Source: Lichenostomus cassidix
Lineage: Eukaryota; Chordata; Aves; Passeriformes; Meliphagidae
Reading direction: 5' to 3'
Length of the DNA stretch: 64,000 nucleotides
NCBI GenBank assembly: GCA_008360975.2
Contig: CM039194.1
Span: 7,240,426 to 7,304,425, forward strand
Position 1 is the stretch's first letter. Every line of letters starts with the position of its first letter. The notes under the pieces are model-generated. The model was not told the DNA's origin. It searched no databases and saw only the letters and a program-made list of their open reading frames with translations. Made by a program: the position numbers and the translations under genes. Of this stretch, positions 25,184 through 40,429 are shown piece by piece.

Positions 25184-28100
25184 TAGGGTTCGGGGCTGCT
25201 TGCTCTCGGAGGGGGTGGCCGCCGCTTCCCCCGCCCGGGCCGAGGCGGAGCGGTGCCCGCGGGCGTGCGGGGACCCGGAGCGGCCTCCTGCCCCGGGGAG
25301 TCCGCGGGGCGGGGCGCGGCGGCGGCTCGGGGGTCGGCGGGGGGCCGGGCGGCGCTCCCCGGTGTTGGCGGTGGATCCGGGGCGGGGATGCCGGGCGGGG
25401 GCTGCGAGGAGCGGCGGGGCCTCTCCTGCGGCAGCTCCGGGCCGCTCCCTCCCTCACGCCCGGTCGCGTTCCGCGAGCAACGGCGCCTCCTGCCGGCCGC
25501 GCGCGCACCCCGCACGCCGCTCGCCCCGCGCACCCCCGCGCCTCTCGCTCCGCGCCCCGCGGGGATCTGTGCCCGCCGCGGGAAATAACCGAACTGCAAA
25601 CCGGGCGGTTTGTCCGAGCGGGGCGCTTCCCATGAAAAGCAGAAAAAAAGTGGGGTTTACTTCAGTGTGTGTGTTCAAAACTTAATATTTTTTTTCCTAG
25701 CCTGACGTTATTTTGAACGGTGATTAAAGAGTCGATGGTTCTAAAAGTTTAATTTTTCCAAGATGTTTGTCTCTCTTATTTAAGTACTTGGAATTGACTG
25801 TGCTCGAATACTGAACTTGTTCAGGACTTAATAACTTGACACTTTAGGTGTTTCATCACCTGGGAGACTAATGAGGTGTGGAGGAAATTGGACAAGTCTG
25901 ATTCATACTTTAGAAGAAGCTGTTCTTGGCTTAGATGAAACTTTACTTACATTCACTTTTCTTATTTGGAAATGTTTGGCGTCAAGTTTTGAAGTTTTTA
26001 TCTTATTTTGCATGTTGATTGGCTAAGGACGCAGAATTTGGCCTAATGCTTGTAGGAGCCTCTACAAGAAGGACAAAAGACTGAAACATAGTAGCACATG
26101 ATACAACAGTGATGCAGAATAAATGTGGTTTTATCAGCCACTTGTGAATGGAAGTTTGTTGTTTGAAACAAACTTTCCATTATTTTTGAAGAGGTTTCAA
26201 GTAAACATCTTTCTACATACAAATGTGATTTTAGGGCTATTGCTGTAGATGTAATCATACATCTGGAAAGTTACCAGTTGTTTTAATATCCTTCTACTAC
26301 TAAAATATTTAATTCCTCAGTGCCATGCTTGGGTTCTCAGAGATGTTGCATTGAATGAACTGGCAAACATTCGTTCTCAAACTGGATAACTTGTGTGATG
26401 TACAGGAGTTTTTTGATGATGTAAAATGTAGCCCTTGGCCTAATTTGAGGATGACATTACAGGTGGTTTTACTGTGAGACAGGGAGGTGTTGGTGACAGA
26501 GAGCTTGATGCTGCTCTTTTTCGAGATACCAGGAAACCTGAATAATTTCACCTTCTGAAACACTACTTCTGGAATATCTCTAAGTGGCTAAAAGGGGCTT
26601 CCAAACTTTGTACCACTAAACTTGTAATCCAGTATTCTACCTTCAGGACTTTTAAGTGCAGAGAAAGAAAATTGCATTGTATTTTAAACCACTTGCTTTT
26701 CATTAAGAGAGCTGTAGGTAGGAGAAGCAGGGACATAGAGTTGTTTCTTAGACAGCCCTGAGCAGTGAGGGAATGATGAAGGTTTCTTGCTGCAACTGCG
26801 ATCTGCTGGGTTAGTGTTATATCCTCACATCCCTTTGAAACTGGAAGGTTCTCCTGAAAAGATTGGGAAAATACTTGTGAAGCTTTTCTTTGTTTCTTTA
26901 AATGGTTTCTAGACATTTAAGGTCTCCAATTGAAGATGGCAGCAGATTAGAGTACTGTGATCTGACACTTATACATATATAACTATATAACAGCATTATT
27001 TTTAGTATTCTGTGGTAGTCAGTTTATTGTATTTCTATAATGAAATGTTTGACCTTTCTGAAAAAAGTATTTTCAGACTATCTGCAGAACTCAGAGGAAG
27101 AGATATATAGACAGTTTTGTCCTACTAATTTGCCTAAAGCATTTAAGCTCTGAGCTTGTTTTACTCTAAGAAGCCACCTATTTCTTAAACCCAGGCAATC
27201 ATGTTACATAATTTTTTTTCGCTTACAGTTTTAGAAGAGATTCCAAACCAAGATTATAATCTGCCTAATTGCAAAATGTAACACTTGATTTTACAATGGT
27301 CTGTATAGCATAGCAAGTACTGATATACCCTGATAGACCTGAAATTAATGAAGAGAGAGACATACAAGGAGACAACAAAATACTAGTATGCAAGGCCTTG
27401 GGTTTTTTGCTTGTAAATTCACCAGAATTTGGAGTAGAAACTAGGGGGAATACCATGGAATGCTAACTGATGCAAAGCCTTCTGAGGTGAGAGACACAGA
27501 AAGAATCTTTTGGATTTATGGACCTATTTTTTCTAAGCATGGCCTTGCTGTAGCTTTGTTTGTAGTCATGGCAAACACTACTGACTAGCTAAAGGCAGAT
27601 CATTGCCTGGAGTCATGTACTAACATTAATGGGATCAAACTTCTGCCTAGGGAGAAAGGCTAAATAATCATAGTTATTCCGCTTGAGATAATTTCTATTA
27701 ATTTTAATGTTAATTTATTTTAAAATTACATTTCTTTTCCAGTCTTGCTATATCTCCATCTACCACATAAATTTGTGCAATTCCGCAGGCAGAAGGTTTA
27801 TCTCTAGTGTCATGAAGTTTTCACTTTGTTGAACAGGATAATTTAGAGTTGCTGTTATAGAAAGCAAAAATGTGTCCAGGATGTTCAAGAATATTGTTGT
27901 TGACTTTGAATTCTTAAAGAGGTTAAATTGCATCATAAAAAACTCAGAGTGTATTAGGCTTTACAGGTGCCCTACAATTATCTCTTTTCTGCAACAGAGC
28001 TGAAACTATAAGCTGTTTACCTTGTGTAGTCTGAAACTTGAACTAGCATTTATTTGAATTTACAGAAATGGTTTCAAAGTACTGGTACTTGTGAACATTA

Positions 28101-31100
28101 TTTGTTCCAGCTCTGGGGATTGCACTGTATGCATGTGAGAAAAGTGAGAACTTCAAGAGTATGTGGTTGTCAACAAATGTCATGACCATTTGTACTAATT
28201 TCTTTGTATTCTGCAAAGAAAAATTATACAGCAGATGTTTTGTGTGATACAGACATGATTATGGCTAATTCCACTCACCTCTCTGGACAAAGTCCTGCAG
28301 TATTTTGAGTGTATCCTTTATTCTAATTATACTATAGATTTTTTTTAAGGTTTCTCTTACTCAGGTAACAATGGAGAACAAAGATGGAGAGGTGTGAAGG
28401 CTACTAAAGTGGTTTTCCTGGGCTAATGAATTTTATGTTATGTAAGATTAGTTGTGTTGCAGTGAGTCTAATGCACTCTTCTCAAGACAGTTTCAAGGTG
28501 TTTCTTACTGTACTTCAATTTTCTTCTGTGCTTCCTTTTGTTTCATACAAACCATTCATTGTAAAAATAATATCTTCAGAAACTAATAGCTTAATAGGAT
28601 CTTTTTTTCTTTTTTTCTTCTTATTTTAATATGCAGTGCCAGCTAGGATGTTACATTTTCACATTTTCCTCTCAGTTAATTTTTGGATTAGACCCCTTTG
28701 ACAACACATCAATGACTACTGTCCTCCATTCTCATTTTCTCCCTTTTCCTCCCAACTATTCCCTCATAAACTCTTTGTAAGAATTGGTTCAGGAGAAGTC
28801 CAGAAATTAATATTCTTCCCTAGACACCCCTGAAGATTCTGCATAACATGTTGTGCATTTGATCTAGCTAGTTAAGACGTGAGGATTTCTTTGGATGATG
28901 TTGGTCATGGTTAGTTTTCAATGTCTTGGCTTATGCCCTATTAAATAGGTCAACATTTCCTTCCTTTTTTTATCCTATTTTTTTCCCCTTGATCTGTGGG
29001 TATTCTGGGATTCTAGTACTGAATATCTTGAAAAGAGAGAGAAATATTCTGTAGCTATGGATTTTGCACAGGAAATACACACCTTGTGAGGTAATGGGTT
29101 GTATATGTAATTAAATATAACTATTCACAGCATGGGTCACTGGGGTGTGCAGAGAGGAATCAGAACTGTTTATTTAATTCCAAGTATTTGCTTGCTTAGT
29201 GCAGGTTTTGGCACGTGGAGTCAGTGGTGTGTGTGTGCAGTTAGAGACGATGGATGGGTTTGTCTTAGTGGGAGTCATTATAGTTGATTGAGAGCATAAT
29301 CCTTTCATCACGTGGGAGTTGGAGAAACAAAGGAGCTGTTACCATCTATCAGAGAAAGGTTTACTTCTTAGTGTCTGCCAAGTTGTACACAGCAGAGCCT
29401 AATAGCTTCAAAGCTCTAAAAAGAAAAGCCTTTTTTCCTTTAAATATTATATTTCACTTCTATATGTGAGTTATGCCAAAGTTGCACAAAACATTAAGTG
29501 TGATACTCATAAATCAGAATATTCTCAGTGTAAAAATGTGCAGACATAGCTGTAATTTGCTGATAGACTTCTGATTTTGGGTTGCTCTTGATAATGGAGA
29601 TGCACTACGGGTTTTCTTAAAATCTCTCCTTTTTCTTGAGGTGTCTTCAGTAGGGGACATTAATAAAGTTCGACGTTTAGATAATGGAATAGGTTTAGAT
29701 TATGAATACAACAGGATGTGTTGTTTCCTCTCAAGTAGCAGCAATTATCTTTATGTGTATAAAAGGAAGAGATGTGTTGTGATATAAAAAAATGGGGATT
29801 GCGTGGTAAGGAAATAGAGTGGAGCTGTTCCAAACCCTAAAACTCCATGGAAAAGTCCTGATAGAGAAAAATGAAAACAGCAAGCAGTGTCCTATATACA
29901 CTGGTGTAGAAAGACGTGAGGAAAACGGTGATGAAAATGGTTTCTGTCAGCAATATCTTCTTTTGTCAATCCATTCTAGTTGTTTATGTTGCTGCACATA
30001 ATCTGTAAAGAGAAAAAAGAGAGAACAGCACTGAAAATGCATTGAAAATGAAATATTGGAATATTGAGAAGGTGCTGCATCGCTAAATACCCCTGCTGAC
30101 AGAGACTGTTGGTTTTATTATTTTCTCTGTGTCATAAATGTATGTGTTTCCTCACATAAAATTGCATTTCTCAGCAGACAGTTTGAATTTGGCTCTTGCC
30201 AAATTATTGTGCTTGTATACCACTGACTCATACTGAAGTGTCTGCAGAGACTTCTGTGAATGCAGAGCAGGTGAACTATATCTTAGAAGTGAGAACTTCT
30301 TTTTACTGAAAGCCTTGTTTCACCTTTTCCTTCAGTTACTGTCTGGAATAACATTGCAAGACATTTTTGAACTGAACTAAATTACATTAATATGGATTTC
30401 CATTTTTTGTTACTATGTGTCTCTAATTCAGGCGTTTTTAAATGTATGTAAAAGTAAAACAGAGCTCCTCTGTTCAAATAAAATATTTATTCTTGAGGAC
30501 CAAAGTGAGTCTTCCTATTAGAACTCCATATATAGATTGAGGTTTTCATGCTGGTTTTTCTAGAGTATATGTAGCCGCAGCATGAAAAGATTTATCTAGA
30601 ACATATATGCAAGAATATAGTGAGTTTGTAACTACTTTTATGAGATGCACAAGTAATAAATCACTATGTATATTTATATATATTATGTATGTCGATGTTA
30701 TAGAAGCATGACGTAATTCTCATTTTTCTTAAGGTCAGTATAAATGGTTTGTTAATTGGATTGCACTTTCACTGTGCTACAGTGTTGCAAGAGTTTAATC
30801 AGTAGAAAAATCTTGTTTGGTTGTTAGTGGTGATTTTTCAAAGCAATCACTCCCTTCTGCAGACCAGGGAATGGTTGGAAGTAATTTAAAGAGATTGCCT
30901 TGGAGGTTATCTGTACTACTGAATTAATAATTTTTGTCTTCTTTTTTTTTTTTTTCCTTTTAAGAAAACCTTGATCTATAAATATTGAAGCATTTTGGCT
31001 CTTGCCACAGAATAAAAGATAAATTTATCTTTAATGAATTTTATGAGCAGTGTCTTGGTGCTGATGCATGGGAATGAACATGAAGTGTACTTATTAGCTC

Positions 31101-31740
31101 CCACTATAGGCTGCTTTATTTCATAACTTTTCTATTGAAAATCACATAAAATCTTTATAGGTGAGCCGTGTAGTAGAATAAAAGATTTTTATGTTGTGCT
31201 CTACAAACTTGTTACAGGTTTAAGCTGTTCCAGTGGTTGTGCTCCTCAGTGACTCTAAAGTCTGTCAGTGCATCATGACTAAATCCTTATTATTATTCCC
31301 TCCCTTTTTTATCCTCAGACATCATGCAGCCTTCTGCAAGGTTTATAATACAACCTTTAGTATTTGATCATGTTGAAGTACAGTCTTGTATAGTAATAAT
31401 TCATTTTTTTCCAGAAGTAATCCAGATTCCCAGCAGACTTTTAGTGGTTGGTGCTGTAGTTCTCTGCTAGTGTGTGTAAGAATTAGGTAAGCAAGGTTCA
31501 GTCCCCTCATTTCAAAGGATGATGCTCATCCACAAGGTAATTTTTGTAATGCCTCTTTAAAGATGTGAAGACAGCATCTTGTTTGTCTTTAGAGATGATA
31601 ACTTCAGAATCAGTCAAATGTCTGGAGTTATTAAAATGGAAAAATTTGCTACTATGAGTATGCAATCTGTAATTTAAAAATACGTTACCCGTGTATAATT
31701 AAATATGAATTGTAGGCATTGACAAAAGTTGTCAATTGTG

Positions 31741-31799
31741 GGTTTGCAGAAATCAGGACAGAATCAGAATCAGGTTTGCAGAAATCAGGACAGAATCAG
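31741..31799 (+). repeat. Tandem duplication, period 32
   Basis: A 32-bp unit beginning GGTTTGCAGAAATCAGG is followed by a second copy identical over its 27 bases. The perfect identity points to a recent duplication. Confidence 0.9.
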
Positions 31800-34700
31800 C
31801 CTTTGTACTTTGTTGTAATTACTCTATGCTTCAACAGGGATTCCCACCCTGCTCCCATTTCTTGACAGCGATGCTGTGTAGAGTGCATAGATAACAGCCA
31901 GGACAGCACAACCCTGTAGGAACAGTGACATGGGGGCACATTTACAGTTCCAGTCTTGCCTGTCTGAAGGCCACCTTGTGCAGTAGCAGTGCTTTCATTT
32001 CATAGCTTTTCCCTACAACGATCTTTGCATGCAAATTGTCTGGCTAAGTATTTTCAAATTCGCTGACCAATGCAAAGATCCTCCCAAGACTTGCAATCAC
32101 ACCAACTGCACATGACATTTTTGTATGGGTTTTTCAAATAAGGGTGTAATTAATTTCCAATTGAAATTAGAAGTGCTGTTCTAAATAAGAAGACATATGC
32201 AACTGAATACAGAAAATGTAGATCATATTTAATGTTTATCACAGGCCAGATAAAGCATTGAGAATTTGAGCTCTTCCCCTGTCCCCAGACTTAAAAGAAC
32301 AAGGGGACTGTGCTATTTCTGTCTATCTTGAGCTTCTTTTTGCATATCTCCATCAAAGCTAAAGCAAATTAATTTTTATTCTGTAAATACTGACAGAGGT
32401 ATTCATCTGTTAGTTTTCAAGTAATAAGAATTTACCTGTGTGGGGAGAAAAGCAACCCTTCAGAGAGATGTATTTTGCAATTCAAGTGTGTGCTGTTATA
32501 GTAGTTATGTCACTTCTGAGTATTTCCACAGATTTTTCCTATAGACAAACCACTGATTCTTTGTGATTGTGCTGAAAGACTAACTCAACTTTATAAATTT
32601 TGAACAAGTAGAAGAAATTTAAAAAAGCTTGGCCTTGGACAGGAGCAGTATATTAAATTACCCTAATGAATGCATTACTTGAAAAACTCAGCTATTTGAA
32701 GTGGAATGTCCTTGTTCCTGTGTCTGCTCTCTGGACAGTTTCTTCTTTCTTTTCCTCTTTAATGAATGGGCATTTCTATTAACCAAACAACTCTGCAAGA
32801 ATGTATGAAACCCCAGAATTTTCCCTCACAGTTGGAAATGTCTCTTTTCCATGGCCATGGGTTTTGCATCCCTTGCTGCAGAGCAGCCTGGCTATAGTGA
32901 ACCTTCGCTCTGGATGGATTGTTAGCCCATGGTGCTTGGGAGTGGAAGCATTCGGATGTCAGAGGACCAAGAATAGAGGTCTTGCACATCATGAATTAGC
33001 CTGTGAAAGGCTGACAACACATCCTTCGCCTCCTCTGTCACTGGAAATGTTTCTCAGTCACAGTAGCCATGACTTGCTGTTATGTTAGACATGACCTAAG
33101 CACGTTGGCTTTATCTACATTTCCACGAGATTTAAATATTGTCAACCTGCCTGAATGGGCTTCAGTAGGAGCAGCATGGCTGATCACCTGGAGCAGCTCC
33201 TTCCTGAATACATCTGCAATATTAATAATACAATCTGTCAGCTGGGAAAACTGAATCGTCAAAATGGCAGAAACTTGTGAGTGCCATGTTTTGCAGAGAT
33301 TGGTCATCACAATTTCCTTGAAAAGTTCTTTTGGATTGACATGGGGCAAAAGGCCCTAATGTGCAAAATTCCCTAAGTGTTTATATTTAGATACAACCCT
33401 TGGAGAGAAGTTGGTACAAGGTGCAGAGTTAGATAAAGGTTATGCTAAACCCATTTGACATGATAAGGTCTTCCAGAAATGCTTGTGGATCTTCATGTAT
33501 TTGGGATGTCTCAGAATGGTGACTCTTGTGATTTAGATTTTCAGAAGTTTTTATCATTCTACTTCTCGCATTATGTGTGGCTGTGAAGTAGCCAAAGTTC
33601 CTATTGCTTTCAAGGAACTGAAGGCATCTATTTCTCAGTGGGAACCAGCTATTAAATATAATAATTAAGTACTGGAAAAGATACTGAAACCTTTTTAAAA
33701 AAGATCCACTGACATGGATGCAGAAGCCTTTGGAAAACCTGATCCTAATTTCTATTTTAAATTGATTTAATTTTTTGTCCATGGAAGTTTGAATTGTTTT
33801 AATATTTGGAACAGAGATTCTTTCTGCTTGACTGAGTAAAAATAGTGCTCAGACTTTTTTTTTTTCCCTTCCTGTATATACCTTTAAAAATATATATTGT
33901 TTAAAAAAAGGCACATTATTGCAACCACTGTGAAAGTAGTGAAATGTTGTTAATTCTTTTTGGTCAGTAAGGGTAAATGTGTTGTCATTTGCATAACAGT
34001 TATTACCCAATAGTCCAGAAATTGTTATGATCTACTGTCTAATCCTTATTTGTTTCTTCTATAAGTGTATTTTTGAGTTAATAGACCCCACAGATCCGTA
34101 GGACTTATAGAGCATTGTGGAATTTTTTTCCTCTCCCAAGGACGGATCACGCAATAGACTCTCCTGGCTCCCTCAGGGGTGTCAGAATAACAGTGTTAAT
34201 CCATGTTTGACAAGATGTGCACCGAAGGAGGCATAAAATTTAAGTGGAAAAAAAATAGTTTGAAGGTCCAGTAGACTGAGTTTATAAATTAAATAATTTA
34301 GGAGTGTAACTATTTCGTTATTCCTTATTATGAAATGACTTATTCTTTTAGATAACATACAGAGAAGAAGGAAATAGGATTAAACAAATATGCACGTCAT
34401 TTACAAATGAAAAGGAGCATTTTCCAACTAATTCCATCATTGTTTCTCTAATCATGTAAGTCCAGAAATGACCAAAGAAGCCTTTTAATCAGCCAGAAAT
34501 CTTCCTAAAGAAGACTGTTCAATCTGTTTTACTGTCCAATTGCCCTTTGTCACGGATGTTTTGTGATGTGAGATACTTGCAGGAAGTCTATCCATAATAG
34601 AATTAAGAATGTAATGTTTGTATCTTGTAGCAAATGCTACCTTAGGTTGCTCAAGATAAAATGCTTAACAACCACAGTAAATAGGAAAATGAGGTAAAAT

Positions 34701-36256
34701 TACTCTCCTTTCTTAATTTTGAAAGAAGCCTTTTCAAAGGTTTGGGCACGTTTACTGAGTAATGCGTAGCCTAGATCTTGCATATTAAGTTTCTGCTAAA
34801 AATATATTATTATAGCTGACATATAAGTCCTCAAAAAATAGATTTGTAATGGAAATGCCAGGGGACCCTTAACTATAATCATTCTTGTTAGCGTAAATGC
34901 CTGGAAATGAATACAGTTTTCATTAATCTACTATTCTGTGACATGAGTGACCAGTTACAGAGAAACCTGTAATAATTCTAGTTAACTGGCTGCATTCCAA
35001 AATGCTGTTAAAAGTACCCACCTCTGTGCACAGGCTTTGCAGAATGCTTTTGTGAGCTTAGGTCCCACATGAGCCTTGTTTTGAAGTCTTAAAATGTGCA
35101 AATGTGATGCTGATTTTTCCACGGAGGCTATTTCTGCATGGGTTTCACACAAGATTTGCGGGCACTTGAGTGACTTGAAATGCAGTACAAGATGACTCTT
35201 ACCATGTCTCAGCCACTAAGTGTAAGTGGGACAGGGTAATCTCCAAAATTGCTGTGTGCAGTAGGTGCTCTTCTGAAGTGAATGGATATTACTGGTGGTT
35301 TTAATTGGCTGGAAGGTCATAAAACCTTGCTGGCAGTTTTGATTTAAGGATATTTAAATTAAGCCAGTTAGTCCAATCATAGGAAGAGTACACTTTTTTT
35401 TTACTTTTGGTCTTGAATTTGTGCTATAACCAAATGCATTGCTCAGGTAGCATTAAGAGGTTAATGTGGCTCCTACCAGGGCCAAACTTTGCCTGTTTTA
35501 AATGGGAGACAACACGTGACCTCAAAATCTTTCTGGCGATGTTTTTTTACTTTCAGTTAAATTAATAAAAATGATTTAAAATTTTTGTATCGTAGAATCA
35601 TCTTGGGTAAGCTAGATGGTAGTACAGAGTCTTAAGCTTAGAATTAAATTTTGATAAGTTTATTAATTGCATTGTTTTTTTGAGAACACAGAGGTGTATG
35701 AACTTTTGATATGGCATATGGGAGTTTTGGATAGATATCTATGCCCCGATAATATATTGACTGGATAACAGTTTTGTTTATTCATTAAGGCAGCATTTAT
35801 TTAGTAAAGCTTGACAATAAGAGATTTCAATCAAAATTGCTGCTTTTGGATACGTAAAGGACTCGTTTTAATCAATGTCCCCATGGTTTTTATTAAGGAA
35901 GTATTTTGTATTTTATGTGACTTTAATTACCTCTTGAGTTAAACTTTTTCAAAACAAAGAAGGTGTATATGTTTTCTTGTTAAGTAATTAATATGAGCTG
36001 AAATAAAGCTGTGGAGTTCTTTGTATTGCACATCAGCTGGAGTGCAAACCTTTCCTCATGATAGCTGATCTATTTCTCCTCTGCTTGGTCATCTTCTTCC
36101 TGTTTGTTGTTCATTAATTTCTGCCAGTTTGGCCTGGTAAGAGATCCCAGTCATTCACATCCCTGGGTCTCTTATTCCATTCTGGCTGTGGGGATAAAAG
36201 GCTTGAGTATCAATGGTTCAGCAGGTGTAAGAATGTTTGCAAACAAAAATGGTGAA

Positions 36257-36328
36257 GTTGAATTTGCAGCATGTAAATGTCTGACCATCCGCAGTTGAAT
36301 CTGCAGCGTGTAAATGTCTGACCATCAG
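36257..36328 (+). repeat. Tandem duplication, period 37
   Basis: Two copies of a 37-bp unit start at 36257 and 36294 (GTTGAATYTGCAGC, then GTAAATGTCTGACCATC). They differ at only a few positions. Confidence 0.9.
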
Positions 36329-39300
36329 CCTCAATCTGTCTGGCACTGCCCTTGGATCATGGCTCTGACTGCAGCAACAATGGCAACCCAGTGTTTTCCA
36401 AGGGAGAAACAGGAGTTCTGGATGCTCTGTGCTCACATCCTCCTTTGCTGAGGACACACACCCAGCAGACAGAAGCATATGTTTGAGGTTAGGCTTGTTA
36501 GTGTTCTGCTGAACTGTGTCCTTTCCATCATCCTGGCCTCAGTTGGGGAGTGGCTGTGGGGGGAGCTTCCCATTGTCACCACTGGCAACGTCACAAACAC
36601 GATTATGTCTGGAGTTGTAAGTGGCAGATTACACAACCATCAAGACAGAAAATCTGTTTTCCAGCAAATATTCCAAATGATAAAGAACCATAGGAGAAAA
36701 AGATAAAATGTGATACACAGGCAGAATTGTTCCTATGCAGAATATTTTTTCCAAATTTCCCTGGAGGGATCCGCTGTTCTCTGAACATCCAAGAAGTTCG
36801 TTGTGCTTCTGATGAGCTTCCCACGCATTCTCACCCACACTACTTTGCTGTGTCATCTTAATGTCATTTTTAAATACTAACAAAAGCATTTTGTTTATAA
36901 TGCAGAAATAAAAATCTTGAGAGGGGAAATAATGCCTTTTGTATGTTACTTTAGCAGATCAAAGCTGACTCATGAGTAGCAAATATGAAGTAATTAATGT
37001 ATTTAAAATTCACAATTCCTGAGTTGCAAATTTAAAAAGTGTTTTGATTATAGTAATCAGATTCCATAGACTTTTAAAAATATGATTAGTATTATTTTTA
37101 GGAAGTTTACCTTGCAGCAGAGTATTACATTTAGAATATAGAGCAGTATAACAATTTGTAAAGCTAAAATTGGTGTTTTAAATAATCAGCTGTGCTAAAT
37201 TGACCAGTAGCCAGGCCAAGTGGGAAGACAGAAAAACAGTCTTTCTCTGGGGAAAAAAAAGAACTATCATTTAATCTGGTTGGTATGGGAAGTTTTAAAC
37301 AACTTTTGTTATTAACAGCTTTTGTGATGGCCTAAACTTCCTAGAAATACAGAAATGTGTCCCTGCCACCATTGCAGGCAAACACTCATGCAAGTTTTCA
37401 TTTGCACCAAAATGAAATATTTTCGAAATTAGTAAACATACACTGGGTAGAACCTTGGAAGTGCAAGGTGAAGAAATTAGTTCTTGAGAGATCAGTCAAA
37501 CTTGAACTGTTTTCTTCTGGGGAAAACGGAGGAAGGTGTTGATTTTGGGGTGAGAGTTTCATCTTGGTGATCCATTTGTTCCAAATGGCTCAAAGGAAAG
37601 AATAATAATCCAGTTGCACATGGGATCACAGGTAATATTTGTATTAACTATATCACATATGATCAGTAGAACAATTGCTTAAACTAAGATTTAATTCAAT
37701 TTTTGTAGAAGTTGATTTCAGCTTTTAACTTTTGCTTGATAGTGCTGTGGGTTTCCTCATGTATCAATAAGAGCTTCCCAAAAGTGGGTTATGAAATGCT
37801 GTAGTTTTTTTTTATTTTGCAGCAGCAGCCACCAAGCCCTGGTAATGATTCCCTTGTAAAAATGACAAAGATCTTTTGCTTGAAGGAGATGAACTGCAAT
37901 TGTTGTCCCCAGTGGGAACCAGCAATCCAACTCCTAGGCTATCTGAAAGATCCCCCCAAATATTAATTTTTAAGTGTATCTAAAAGCTTCTACAAAAAGC
38001 AAGAGAAACATTGTGTGGCTGTCACTAAATGCAGTATTTTATGATAAACTTTTGATCTGAAGCTCACTGGTGAGAAAAGTGTTTCTAGAACCAGTGTAGT
38101 GTAGATTTGCAAACTTTCCACTGTGGAAACATCTCCCACTAGAGAGGCAAAGTTTTCTCTTGCTTAGGTTTCCTTTCTGTATATAAAAGTAAAGAAGACA
38201 AAACAACAGGTTCAGGAAAAAAGCCCCAACACTTATTTTTCAGTGACCTTAGAACACAGACAAGTTTATCACAGTGGTAAAATGATTGGAACTGTATATT
38301 TTTATGGGCAGAATTTTACTGGGGTGTGTTAGATTCTTTGCATGTGTATCTGTACTCCTGATATTGAGAGAGCTTGAGTCTTAGATGAACTGTTGTAAAA
38401 AGCAATGCTATGATAGAGAAATAAGGTTTTAATGCTTCCAGTCTGAAGACTTCAAAGGTCATTTTTTATCAATTTGAGCATCTATTAAATCTTGGAACTC
38501 TGTCTTGAGTGAGACCAATGTTATGGTAATTTGTTGTTTCCCAGTTTCAAGTGCATCCATTTCAAATTTCTTGTACTAAATTACTGGTTGACCTTCTACA
38601 GCTGGCCAAGGTGGGAGAGGGCAGTGAGTTTTTGTTTACTTTCAATTTACCCTTACATCTACTTATAAGAAAGAACTGGAGAGAGAATGAAGTTATTTGA
38701 CTGCATTAATTGTGGATGGGCATTAGCTGTAATGTCTCAGCTTTTATTAATATGTGATGAAAATCATTGCTTATCCTTTTCTTAACAAATGATGAAAACT
38801 TTAAAAATCTTGGAAAAATACATGGGTTTCAGAAAGGCCTCTCCATCCTTCCAAACTGCTAGCAATCCTGTTTCACAGAATTACCTTTTTTTTGTTAGAC
38901 TTTTAGCAATATTACTGTTACCCATCTGATAGCTGTGAGTTATGGGAGAGCAGTTATGTGAGTTATGGAGGTGGTGGAACTTCACTACCTCTTGTGCCTG
39001 GGTTTCCAAGATGCTACTTACATATATTTTTAAGTGCTATGGAAAAATGGTGCTATTCCCTCTATTACATATGTGCACCCCTGACAGGATTTTGCAAAAA
39101 TGGCTACATTATCAACGAGACTTCAATTTCAGAGTTGCAAACCTTAAAACATGGTTTGTTAGTGGTCTTAGAAAATTATCCCACCCTTCAGCACCTTTTT
39201 CTTTTAAAAATTATTGCTTGCTATTTCACAGCTGGAATTTACGTAGATCTTTGTTCACAAATGTAAGAACAGTCGCCACATTGCTTCTGTCTCAAATGAA

Positions 39301-40325
39301 GTCTTCACCAACACAAAAGAATTGCTATGTTGGGCTATTTGCCCTCATGTTTTCTAAATATAGCTCAACAGCAGTCTGGTTCCTGAAGCCATCTGCATTA
39401 ATACATTCAGAGAAGATAAAATATCATATTAGTCACTTATTTTTTAAGTGAGCAAAACCTAGCAAAAAGGAAAATAATTTCATAAGGAAATGCCCTTTTA
39501 AGCAAAGACAGAATTATTAATGTGCTACAGCAAAGATGTTTTGGAATACTAGTGATCATGCTTATCTCCTGTTTACAGCACCCAACTGTGGAAGCACTTT
39601 CAAAATATTTTTTAAGACCTAGTTTTGAAAGAGAAGCAATTATTCACCTTCCTCTGAGATTTTCGCTTTCCCTTTTTTCAGTGTAAAGCATTATGTAATA
39701 GGAAAAGAGTAATGATTTCTCTGAAGGTGAACCAGAGTAGCAGAAGGGAGGAGGTTTTAAGTGAACAGGTAGAACTTGGCTAAGCCAATTTTTCCAGCAT
39801 ATCAGCAGTATCAGTTTTCCAAAATCCCTTTTTTTTAATGATAATAGTCCATTAATTGGACACAGGCCAAATAAAATAATCAGTATTTTTGCTTGTAATG
39901 ATAAATCATAATCAAACTGTTCTCATTGTTCAGACATGCAAAGACATTCATGGGAAGGCAGCCATTTAAAAGCATCAGTCTCTTAGTTACCATCACTCAG
40001 ATTTTACAGGTTGCTGTTCAGTATTCCACTCTTCTACTGAGAAAGGTTATGCTGTCATTACATTGCAAACCAATACTGTACGCTGCAGTTCTCCCAGGAA
40101 TTTATGTTCCTGACAGTGACACACAAAATCCTCAGGATGATCTCTTTGGTTGGTGCTCCTCTGCTCTTGCTACAATGCATTCCTTTATTTCTGTGTGATT
40201 TTTTTTTCTGTTTGATTTTGGGTCCATCTTACCTATACTCTTTCTTTTCTGAATTAAGGTGGGGCAAGAGCAGCAGGTGATTAATAGTTAAGGATTGGGA
40301 GGAAGTTTTAATTTTCTCACTTTTA

Positions 40326-40429
40326 GTGTTTTTTTTAAATTCGTGTGGGGTTTTTTGTTTTGTTTTGCATTTTGGCTTGGGGATTTTTTTGTTAGTTTGT
40401 TACTCATTGTTGGTTTTGGGTTTTTTTTA
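40326..40429 (+). repeat. T/G-rich low-complexity tract
   Basis: Mixed TTTTG and GGTTT units; the complementary strand reads as lysine- and proline-rich chance ORFs. Confidence 0.75.
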
